Assembly (NCBI RefSeq): GCF_008711285.1
Contig: NZ_VXDC01000001.1
Coordinates: forward strand, 124,001-188,000
Length of the DNA stretch: 64,000 nucleotides
Reading direction: 5' to 3'
Origin: Roseibium aquae
Lineage (GTDB): Bacteria > Pseudomonadota > Alphaproteobacteria > Rhizobiales > Stappiaceae
Positions 34,690 to 41,692 of the stretch are shown here, piece after piece. Numbering within the stretch: the stretch's first letter is position 1; each line of letters starts with the position of its first letter. The position numbers and the translations under genes are program-made. Under the pieces are notes generated by a model that worked only from the letters and a program-made list of their open reading frames with translations, had not been told where the DNA came from and did not search any database.

Positions 34690-35561
34690 CACCAACAGAA
34701 TTCGAGTTCTTGAAGAAGTTTTTGAAAACCCGGTCGGGTTTGGTGTTGTCGAATGACAAGCAGTATCTGGTCGAGAGCCGTTTGCTTCCGGTTGCCCGGA
34801 CCGCGAAACTGGAAACGCTGAGCGCGCTGGTTCAGTCGCTTCAGCGTGGCGGAAACCGGTCAATGGAGGAAAACGTGGTGGAGGCCATGACCACCAATGA
34901 ATCCTTCTTCTTTCGCGACAAAACGCCGTTTGAGCATTTCAAGGATACGATGCTTCCGCATCTTCTTGAGAGCCGCGCGAGAACAAGAGCGATCAAGGTC
35001 TGGTGTGCAGCTTGCTCCACTGGTCAAGAGCCTTACTCCCTATCGATCGTTCTCAAGGAAGAGGCCGCAAGGGTCGCCGGTTGGCGGATCCGGATTCTGG
35101 GAACAGACCTTTCGAACGAAGTTCTCGATAAGGCGAAAGCCGGAATCTACAGCCAGTTCGAAGTCCAGCGGGGACTGCCGATCCAGCTCTTGCTGAAATA
35201 TTTCGAACAAAAGGGTGATGTTTGGCAGATCAACCCTGGACTGCGGGCGATGGTGGAATGGCGCAAGCTCAACCTTCTTGAAAGCTTCTCCCATCTGGGC
35301 GAATTCGACATCGTGTTCTGCCGCAATGTGTTGATCTATTTTGACCAGCCGACGAAGACGGAAATCCTCGATCGCCTCGCCAAGAGCTTACCTGAAGACG
35401 GGTACCTCGTCCTGGGGGCAGCCGAAACGGTGGTCGGGCTGACCGAGGCATTCAAGCCGGTGCCGGGAAAACGCGGCTTGTTTCAAAAGAAGCAGGTCGC
35501 CAATACGACCACCCGGCCCGTGCCCGCGCGCATGGTTGCTGGAGCCGGACTTACCAGATAA
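34686..35561 (+). CDS. cheR: Chemoreceptor methyltransferase CheR
   Basis: CheR methylates glutamates of chemoreceptors with S-adenosylmethionine. The 291-residue protein has the N-terminal helical domain (MTPTEFEFLKKFLKTRSGLVL) and the SAM-binding motif VWCAACSTGQEPYSLSI. ILGTDLSNEVLDKAKAGIY and FDIVFCRNVLIYFD follow. The ATG at 34686 lies in the ATGA overlap with cheB, and the long upstream extension of the frame is cheB antiphase. The che operon ends here with a terminator at 35599. No cheD gene is present in the cluster. Confidence 0.95.
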   Translation: MTPTEFEFLKKFLKTRSGLVLSNDKQYLVESRLLPVARTAKLETLSALVQSLQRGGNRSMEENVVEAMTTNESFFFRDKTPFEHFKDTMLPHLLESRARTRAIKVWCAACSTGQEPYSLSIVLKEEAARVAGWRIRILGTDLSNEVLDKAKAGIYSQFEVQRGLPIQLLLKYFEQKGDVWQINPGLRAMVEWRKLNLLESFSHLGEFDIVFCRNVLIYFDQPTKTEILDRLAKSLPEDGYLVLGAAETVVGLTEAFKPVPGKRGLFQKKQVANTTTRPVPARMVAGAGLTR

Positions 35562-35598
35562 CTCTCGGTATCGTGCACGCGATCGGAAAACGATCGGG

Positions 35599-35624
35599 AA
35601 AGCCGGCGGATCGCCGGCTTTTTC
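35599..35624 (+). terminator. Rho-independent terminator of the che operon
   Basis: A 10-bp stem, AAAGCCGGCG with CGCCGGCTTT, has a GAT loop and a short T tail. A smaller GATCG/CGATC hairpin lies just upstream. Confidence 0.88.
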
Positions 35625-35962
35625 ATGTCCCGACTTTGGCTGCGCTCGCCCCGGGCCGTACGTCACCGGTCACTGGGCCCGGTCTTTGCGAAATGAATGG
35701 GCTCCTGATCGCGCATCGTGTCTCTCCAAACCGTTGCTATTCGCGATAGATGACCCCCGAAATCATCTAAGCTTGTGATCTATTGGAAAAATATCGGAAA
35801 ACGCCCTTCGTTCGCAGTTTCGTGAACGGAGCAAACAAGAAGTGGCCAATTGCCGCGGGAGCGCCAAATACCTGTTGGCTCCGGCCCGTCCTCACGAAGT
35901 TTTTCGCGAGGCGGATCGTTGACATGAAATTCTGCTCATGAAGAGCGATTGGGAGTGATGGC
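35625..35962. other. Non-coding gap before the exported metallo-hydrolase gene
   Basis: No gene can be supported. An imperfect stem, GGAG-CGCCAA with TTGG-CTCC, lies near 35858-35885. The promoter of the following gene should be here; GGGAG at about 35951 is its ribosome-binding site. Confidence 0.4.
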
Positions 35963-36937
35963 ATGACATCGATCAATGTGAATTTGACACGCCGCGGGGC
36001 CCTTTTGGGCGGCGGAGGGCTGATAATCGGGGCAGGGATGGCAATAACGGCCGGCCCCGCGTTCGCTGCCGCCGAGCAACAAGGGGAAATGGTCCGACCA
36101 GTTGCCCGGTTCATGGTGGGCGATTTCGAAGTAACTACACTTCTGGATGGCGCCGTTACGGTGGGCGAGCCCCAAAACACATTCGGTATGAATGTTGACG
36201 CAGACACCTTCGCTGCCACCTCGGCCGACAATTTCATACCCGCCGACACCTTCAAGGCCTTTTTCACACCGACTGTCGTGAACACGGGGTCTGAGTTGAT
36301 CCTTTTCGATACAGGCGTGGGCGAAGGCGGGCGGCCTGCGCGCGGGAACATGCGGGCTGCCCTTCAGAGCGCCGGCTACAGCCCGGAACAGGTGGATGTA
36401 GTGGTGCTGACGCACATGCATCCGGACCACATCGGTGGATTGATGGAAGCGGGGGCGCCTGCATTTCCAAACGCGCGGTACGTGACCGGCAGGGCAGAAT
36501 ACGATTTTTGGGCTCCCATGGATCCTGGATCCAATGGCGTTGCACGGTTGGTGGCGCAGAACGTGGTCCCGATAGCCGGCAACATGACATTTCTAGAAGA
36601 TGGTGGCAGCGTCGCACCAGGCGTGACAGCGATGGCAGCGTTTGGCCACACACCCGGGCATATGACCTACATGCTGGAAAGCAACGGTCAGCAATTGCTG
36701 CTTGTCGCCGATATGGCGAACCACTACGTCTGGTCGCTGGCCAAGCCTGACTGGGAAGTCCGTTTTGACATGGACAAGGAAGCTGCGGCAGCGACACGGC
36801 GCCGCGTGCTCGCGATGCTGGCCGCTGACAGGCTGCCCTTCGTCGGCTATCACATGCCGTTTCCAGCAGCCGGCTATGTCGAGGTGGACGGGAACGGTTT
36901 CCGCTATGTTCCCGTTTCCTATCAACTCAGTCTGTAA
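35963..36937 (+). CDS. Tat-exported metallo-beta-lactamase-fold hydrolase
   Basis: The 324-residue precursor carries a twin-arginine signal (TRRGALLGGGGLIIGAGMAI, cleaved near GPAFAA) and an MBL fold with the metal motif THMHPDHIGG (HxHxDH). A second metal His is in GHTPGHMTY, an Asp in VADMANH, and a His in the C-terminal VGYHMPFPAAGYVE. Lactonases, arylsulfatase-like enzymes and other hydrolases share this fold, so the substrate is open; quorum-signal lactonase is one possibility. Tat export fits folding with bound metal in the cytoplasm. The gene stands alone and is convergent with ctrA. Confidence 0.85.
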   Translation: MTSINVNLTRRGALLGGGGLIIGAGMAITAGPAFAAAEQQGEMVRPVARFMVGDFEVTTLLDGAVTVGEPQNTFGMNVDADTFAATSADNFIPADTFKAFFTPTVVNTGSELILFDTGVGEGGRPARGNMRAALQSAGYSPEQVDVVVLTHMHPDHIGGLMEAGAPAFPNARYVTGRAEYDFWAPMDPGSNGVARLVAQNVVPIAGNMTFLEDGGSVAPGVTAMAAFGHTPGHMTYMLESNGQQLLLVADMANHYVWSLAKPDWEVRFDMDKEAAAATRRRVLAMLAADRLPFVGYHMPFPAAGYVEVDGNGFRYVPVSYQLSL

Positions 36938-36997
36938 GAAGCGCAATCAATCGGGGACTGCGGCCGGGATACCGGCCTTACACCTCAGCTCAAACAA

Positions 36998-37022
36998 AAA
37001 CTCCCGCTGCATGCGGGAGTTT
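36998..37022. terminator. Terminator between the hydrolase gene and ctrA, strongest for ctrA
   Basis: A perfect 10-bp stem, AAACTCCCGC with GCGGGAGTTT, has the loop TGCAT. On the minus strand it is followed by TTTGTTTGAGC, a good T tail for ctrA. On the plus strand the tail is poor. Confidence 0.85.
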
Positions 37023-37053
37023 CCACTTCACATGACGGTTTGATCCGAGCGCG

Positions 37054-37746
37054 TCAGGCCGCGACCTCGATATCGGGCTCGCGAAGCACATAGCCTCGGC
37101 CCCACACGGTTTCGATGTAGTTCTTGCCCGACGTTGCGGCCGCCAGTTTCTTGCGCAGCTTGCAGATGAACACGTCGATGATCTTCAGTTCCGGCTCGTC
37201 CATACCGCCATAAAGATGGTTCAGGAACATCTCCTTGGTCAGGGTTGTTCCCTTGCGCAGGGAAAGCAGCTCCAGCATCTGGTATTCCTTACCGGTCAGA
37301 TGCACGCGCTGGCCGCCAACCTCGACGGTTTTCGTGTCCAGGTTCACCTTCAGGTCGCCGGTCACAATCACGGACTGGGCGTGTCCCTTGGATCTGCGGA
37401 CAATCGCGTGGATGCGGGCGACGAGTTCATCCTTGTGGAAGGGCTTCGTCATGTAGTCGTCAGCGCCAAACCCCAGGCCGCGAACCTTGTCCTCAATTCC
37501 AGCGTTGCCGGACAGGATGAGGATTGGCGTTTTAACCTTGGATACGCGCAGCGTCCGCAAGACCTCATAGCCGGACATGTCCGGCAGATTGAGGTCCAGC
37601 ATAATTATGTCGTAATCATACAATTTACCGAGGTCGATACCTTCCTCGCCGAGATCCGTCGTGTAGACATTAAAGTTCTCGGATTTGAGCATCAGTTCGA
37701 TGCTTTGCGCTGTTGCGCCATCGTCCTCAATCAACAAGACACGCAT
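37054..37746 (-). CDS. ctrA: Cell-cycle master response regulator CtrA
   Basis: CtrA controls division, motility and polarity genes and can silence the replication origin in alphaproteobacteria. The 230-residue protein begins [20 protein letters not shown], has the phospho-acceptor Asp51 in [17 protein letters not shown] and [22 protein letters not shown]. Its OmpR-type DNA-binding domain includes [19 protein letters not shown] and [19 protein letters not shown]. The C-terminus ends in a hydrophobic Ala-Ala pair, the proteolysis signal used by ClpXP. A TTAACCAT half-site in its promoter region suggests autoregulation. The frame extends upstream, but MRVLLIEDD is the conserved start. Confidence 0.97.
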   Translation of the reverse strand: MRVLLIEDDGATAQSIELMLKSENFNVYTTDLGEEGIDLGKLYDYDIIMLDLNLPDMSGYEVLRTLRVSKVKTPILILSGNAGIEDKVRGLGFGADDYMTKPFHKDELVARIHAIVRRSKGHAQSVIVTGDLKVNLDTKTVEVGGQRVHLTGKEYQMLELLSLRKGTTLTKEMFLNHLYGGMDEPELKIIDVFICKLRKKLAAATSGKNYIETVWGRGYVLREPDIEVAA

Positions 37747-38119
37747 GCCAATCCCCTTATGTTGCCTTTCCTGGGCAAGTCGCAACGGCTGTGTCGGCGC
37801 CTGCTACGAAGGACTGCGATTAACCCCGACTCATGCTTAGAGCCTTATGGTTAACAAAATCTCATTCCCACCGGCAAGCTTGGCCGCAATGATTCTGTGC
37901 ACAAAGGCTAAAGGCTTGACTTCCCGAAAAAAAACCGGGGATGGGCCAGTTAAACCTTTTGTTTAAGAAACCGGCTTAGCCGACTCTCACAGGACTCATA
38001 TTCGCAAAGCCGTTAGGACTCGTAACTGGAGCTCGCCTGACGACGTTCTGTTCATTAAGATTAAGCAGAGACGTAAACGATCCGTTACCAAAACCGTTAA
38101 CAGGCGGAAGGAATCGACA
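37747..38119. promoter_or_regulatory. ctrA / fliI divergent regulatory region with five GANTC sites
   Basis: GANTC methylation sites occur at 37828 (GACTC), 37891 (GATTC), 37982, 37993 and 38017 (all GACTC). One site per 256 bp is expected by chance. TTAA tetramers are frequent between 37820 and 38100. No gene fits in this 373-nt gap. Confidence 0.65.
37847..37854 (-). promoter_or_regulatory. CtrA half-site TTAACCAT upstream of ctrA
   Basis: Read on the minus strand the sequence is GTTAACCATAAGG, an exact TTAACCAT half-site about 100 nt before the ctrA start codon. No second TTAA sits at the 7-nt spacing, so binding would be to a half-site or to a degenerate partner. Confidence 0.45.
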
Positions 38120-39445
38120 TTGAAGCCGCTTTTTGCCGAAATCGATTCGCTGATGGGCACCGAAATCTACGGACGGGTGGTGGCGGTGCAGGGTCTTCTG
38201 GTTGAGGTGGCGGGGCCTTTGCACGAAATGAGTGTCGGGGCCAGGCTCCTGATCGACAGTGGGGAAGAGCGGCCGCCGGTTTCGGCGGAAGTGGTTGGTT
38301 TTCGCGATGATCACGCCCTTTGCATGCCATTTGCCGGGCTTGAGGGGGTCCGGATGGGGTGCCGGGCGATCATCAGCGCGCGTGAAAGCAGCGTGCATCC
38401 GGCCCATTCCTGGCTCGGCCGTGTCGTCAACGCAATGGGTGAGCCCATCGATGGCAAGGGCGATCTGCCCAACGGCGAAACGCCACGTTTCTTGCGCAGC
38501 GCGCCACCGCCCGCCTCCCAAAGAGCGCGCGTTGGCGCACCGCTCGACCTGGGCGTCCGGGCCCTCAACACTTTTGTGACCTGTTGCGAAGGGCAGCGGA
38601 TGGGGATCTTCGCCGGATCCGGGGTGGGGAAATCGGTGCTCATGTCGATGCTGGCTCGCAATACGCAATGCGATGTGGCTGTAATAGGCTTAATTGGTGA
38701 ACGCGGCCGGGAGGTGCAGGAATTCATCGAGGATGATCTGGGGGACACCGGACTTGCGCGTTCGGTTGTGGTTGTCGCGACATCCGACGAAAGCGTCTTG
38801 ATGCGCCGCCAGGCGGCCTACCTCACGATGACTGTGGCCGAACATTTTCGAGATGAGGGGGCGAACGTCCTGTGCATGATGGATTCGGTGACACGGTTTG
38901 CGATGGCGCAACGTGAGATCGGCCTGTCAATCGGCGAGCCTCCGACTTCGAAAGGTTACACGCCGACGGTCTTCACCGAACTGCCGCGCCTTTTGGAGCG
39001 CGCCGGACCGGGCAAAGTGGGAACGGGGTCCATTACCGGGCTGTTCACCGTCCTCGTGGAGGGCGACAATCACAATGAACCCGTCGCGGATGCCGTCCGT
39101 GGCATTCTGGACGGTCACGTCGTCATGGAGCGCGGCATTGCCGAACGGGGGCGATACCCTGCCATCAATGTGCTAAAGTCTATTTCCCGGACCATGCCGC
39201 GCTGTGTGCCAAGTGAGCACCTGCCGGTACTTCGGCGGGCCAAGCAATTGCTGTCAACCTATACGGATATGGAAGAACTCATTCGTTTGGGAGCCTATCG
39301 GAAGGGGTCGGACCCGATGGTCGACGAGGCGATCGCGAAATTCGGGAAAATCGACGATTTCTTGAATCAGCAAAAAGACGAGTGCACGTCGTTAGCCGAA
39401 GGATATCGTCAGCTTGCCAACCTTTTGGAAATGACTCCGGGCTAA
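38120..39445 (+). CDS. fliI: Flagellar export ATPase FliI
   Basis: FliI is the ATPase of the flagellar type III export apparatus. The 441-residue protein has an F1-beta-like core with the Walker A motif [11 protein letters not shown] near residue 166, the export-ATPase signature [19 protein letters not shown], Walker [22 protein letters not shown] and [23 protein letters not shown] (in parts). The start is a TTG at 38120, preceded by GGAAGGAA, and no ATG is available at a suitable distance. It is divergent from ctrA and begins a fliI-fliJ unit. Confidence 0.94.
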   Translation: MKPLFAEIDSLMGTEIYGRVVAVQGLLVEVAGPLHEMSVGARLLIDSGEERPPVSAEVVGFRDDHALCMPFAGLEGVRMGCRAIISARESSVHPAHSWLGRVVNAMGEPIDGKGDLPNGETPRFLRSAPPPASQRARVGAPLDLGVRALNTFVTCCEGQRMGIFAGSGVGKSVLMSMLARNTQCDVAVIGLIGERGREVQEFIEDDLGDTGLARSVVVVATSDESVLMRRQAAYLTMTVAEHFRDEGANVLCMMDSVTRFAMAQREIGLSIGEPPTSKGYTPTVFTELPRLLERAGPGKVGTGSITGLFTVLVEGDNHNEPVADAVRGILDGHVVMERGIAERGRYPAINVLKSISRTMPRCVPSEHLPVLRRAKQLLSTYTDMEELIRLGAYRKGSDPMVDEAIAKFGKIDDFLNQQKDECTSLAEGYRQLANLLEMTPG

Positions 39446-39473
39446 GGTTGGGCTGCTAGGGGAGTATTGAGTG

Positions 39474-39881
39474 ATGAAAACCCGAGACAGTCTGATCCGG
39501 TTGAAGCGGTTTCAGGTCGACGACAAGCGGCGGCAACTCGCTCAAATCGAGGCCATGATTGCTGAATTCAATCGAATGGCTGATGAGCTGGACGACCAGA
39601 TCAAGTCGGAACAAGAGCGTGTTGGGATCACGGATGTGACCCATTTCGCCTACCCAACCTTTGCCAAAGCCGCTGCGACCCGCCGCGACAACTTGCGCAA
39701 TTCAGCCAGCGAGCTCGACGAACAGCTTCAGCGCGCTCAGGATGAACTGGCGGAAGCAATTGAAGAATTGAAAAAGTTCGAGCAGCTTGAAGAGCGGGAT
39801 CAGCAACGTGAACGCTTGAGCGCCGAGGCGGCCGAACAAGAGCAACTCGACGAAATCGCAAGCCGGTATCGCGCCCGCTGA
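39474..39881 (+). CDS. fliJ: Flagellar export protein FliJ
   Basis: FliJ is the coiled-coil stalk-like partner of FliI and an escort for export chaperones. The 135-residue protein is almost entirely charged helix (LIRLKRFQVDDKRRQLAQIEAMIAEF at the start, then QLQRAQDELAEAIEELKKFEQLEERDQQR in parts). This matches the FliJ pattern although primary sequence is poorly conserved in the family. GGGGAG at 39459-39464 fits the ATG at 39474; a GTG one codon earlier is the alternative start. It follows fliI by 28 nt, which is the main support for the name. Confidence 0.85.
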   Translation: MKTRDSLIRLKRFQVDDKRRQLAQIEAMIAEFNRMADELDDQIKSEQERVGITDVTHFAYPTFAKAAATRRDNLRNSASELDEQLQRAQDELAEAIEELKKFEQLEERDQQRERLSAEAAEQEQLDEIASRYRAR

Positions 39882-40260
39882 GACGCCAGTTGCGAAGCGC
39901 TTGCTTGGGGGTATCGCGTTTCGGAAGCCGCTCGCGCCTTGGGCGCATCCTTTTGCATGTGCCTAGCGCATCGTGCGTTTTGCTTGAAACGCCCAAAGAT
40001 GCGCGGTCACTCAAGAAGAGATCATCCAAGGGGTGTGAAATCGGCTCAGATGAAACGCCTGCCGATCTAGCCGTCAGAAGGTGTGAGCCCTTTCCGTCGA
40101 TTGATTGCTCCGCCAGGTTTCGAACCGGGTTGTGGGCCAAAGATGAGCTGTGCGAAGGCCGGGGACCAGATCGGTTTTCGCTCGCCCGGCATCACTCGAA
40201 AATGAAAATCTGATCGATCTTCGGATGGCTGTGCATCCGGCTATTTTTAGAAGCTCTTGC
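39882..40260. other. Non-coding gap between fliJ and the DUF2336 gene
   Basis: The genes on either side converge on this 379-nt gap. I see no credible gene. It contains copy 1 of a hairpin repeat (39966-40030) also found at 58562-58620. No clear T-tailed terminator for either gene is visible. Confidence 0.5.
39966..40030. repeat. Dispersed intergenic hairpin repeat, copy 1
   Basis: GCGCATC (39966-39972) pairs with GATGCGC (39998-40004), enclosing GCGTTT (39975-39980) with AAACGC (39987-39992). The 3' flank TCAAGAAGAGATCA is also conserved in copy 2 at 58562-58620. Confidence 0.65.
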
Positions 40261-41388
40261 CTAGAAACCCGCCGCCAATGTCAGTTTGCGATTCAAGGAA
40301 CCCTTTTTCTCGGGTCTGACCCGTTTGGGCCGTTTGGCTGCAAACTCGCTGTTGCGACGAACGGGCGTAGCTTCAACATCTGCCTGGAGGGCTGCGAACG
40401 ACCTGCGCCATTCGGCCGCTTCCCCGCTTGGCAGCTTCAGCTTCTTGCTCCTGACAGTTGCGAGGAAAGCGAGCGTATCGGCGTTCAATCCGGTCAGCAT
40501 TGCCAAGCGTGCCCCATCTTCCGGCTCCCCGTTAAAAACAATGTCGCGTATTTTAGGTTCCCGTTGGCCGCTGACATGGGCCAGCAGGCGCGCCACGTCT
40601 TCAAGGCGCTCGTCCTGGAGCAGAAGGGTGAGGATATCGTTGAGGTTCGCGCCCTCCTTCTGGCACGCAGCCCAAAGGCCCATCGAGTTCTTTTGGGTGT
40701 AAGCGGCCCCCAAATTGCGTCTCAGGCTTCTCAAATACTGCAGGTGCTCCCTTTGTTCCGGAGACAGGGATTCCTCGATCAGCTTGCGAAGTTTGTGGCG
40801 GGTGTTGGTGTCGACATAGGGCAACATCTGCTTGTAGTTCGACGGCGTTAGGTCCTTGCGCAAGAGCAAGGCGTCGCATGTCCGTGCATCTTTCATGGCC
40901 CTCCTGATGAGAAGCGACAGCGCCTTTTGGGAAAGCTGGATCTGAAGATTTTCAGCGATAATCCGATGGACGGCGATGCTGCCGCGCCCGACCAGCTGTT
41001 CCGAGACAGGCTGTGTCAGGTCGGGTCGTCTTGCGAGTACCTGGAGATGGGGATCGGGCAGACTCATGGAGAGTTTAAGCAAGACCGGTTCCCGGAACCC
41101 GCGGTAGCCAGTGAGGATCGGATTGGCGACAACGGGTTGGTCCTGCGCCAGCTGAAGAACCAGCCATTCTGGAAGAGTGCCGCATGCGGAGACCAACTCG
41201 GCGACATGGGCCCTGTCTTCCAGGGGACTTAACGGGTAAAGCAGCCGTATAATCTCCGAAAAAATGCGGATATCCGCCTCACTTCTTCTTGGCAAGCTGC
41301 TGGCGACTTGATCCGTAACCTTGCGCAACAAGGTGCTGCGGGACTCCTGCAAGTTGTCACTCGTCATTTCCACCACTGCATATTTCAT
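40261..41388 (-). CDS. DUF2336 domain protein
   Basis: The 375-residue protein matches the alphaproteobacterial DUF2336 family. It has repeated helical pairs with Leu/Ala-rich repeats, such as IFSEIIRLLYPLSPLEDRAHVAEL, ILTGYRGFREPVLLKLSMSL and VAVHRIIAEN-like segments, suggesting a HEAT-like solenoid. The C-terminal 40 residues are basic. No catalytic motif is visible and no function is established to my knowledge; members often lie near motility or cell-cycle genes, as here. Two ATGs are adjacent; the second (41388) has the better spacing to GGGGGG, the first is 41391. Confidence 0.8.
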   Translation of the reverse strand: MKYAVVEMTSDNLQESRSTLLRKVTDQVASSLPRRSEADIRIFSEIIRLLYPLSPLEDRAHVAELVSACGTLPEWLVLQLAQDQPVVANPILTGYRGFREPVLLKLSMSLPDPHLQVLARRPDLTQPVSEQLVGRGSIAVHRIIAENLQIQLSQKALSLLIRRAMKDARTCDALLLRKDLTPSNYKQMLPYVDTNTRHKLRKLIEESLSPEQREHLQYLRSLRRNLGAAYTQKNSMGLWAACQKEGANLNDILTLLLQDERLEDVARLLAHVSGQREPKIRDIVFNGEPEDGARLAMLTGLNADTLAFLATVRSKKLKLPSGEAAEWRRSFAALQADVEATPVRRNSEFAAKRPKRVRPEKKGSLNRKLTLAAGF

Positions 41389-41692
41389 CATTGTCCCCCC
41401 TTGTTTTTGAGGGTGTTCTTCACACTGTTATTTTTGCGTTACTTTTCGGGGTCAGAGTGTTTTTTTTCGTGATTTTAAATACTTAACGTAACGGCATTTT
41501 CTGATTTCGGGCCTTTGCTTGCGGCAGGAACCAGGAGCAATGGGCGCGGCACGGTTCCTGAGGGCTCTAGGAAAACAGCGGTCACCGGCATTGTTCCTGA
41601 CGGCGAATGATGTAGGTTTCCGGCAACTCGGCCCAATCGCAGCGCTTCAGCGATGCGCTGGTTCCGCGCCAAGACGACGCAAAGGCTTTGAC
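41389..41692. other. Divergent promoter region between the DUF2336 gene and the MscS-type gene
   Basis: The first 100 nt are AT-rich with T runs (41401-41480) and TTAA tetramers that are not at CtrA spacing. No gene is supported. AAAGG at 41681-41685 is the ribosome-binding site for the channel gene. Confidence 0.4.

Noticed and set aside
37950-37970. TTAA-N9-TTAA near fliI as a CtrA box.
   Set aside because: Spacing is 9 nt, not 7. A similar N8 arrangement at 38083-38099 also misses the spacing.
39890-40213. Frame of 107 codons after fliJ.
   Set aside because: It overlaps the hairpin repeat, has Cys/Arg-rich noise-like composition and no ribosome-binding site.
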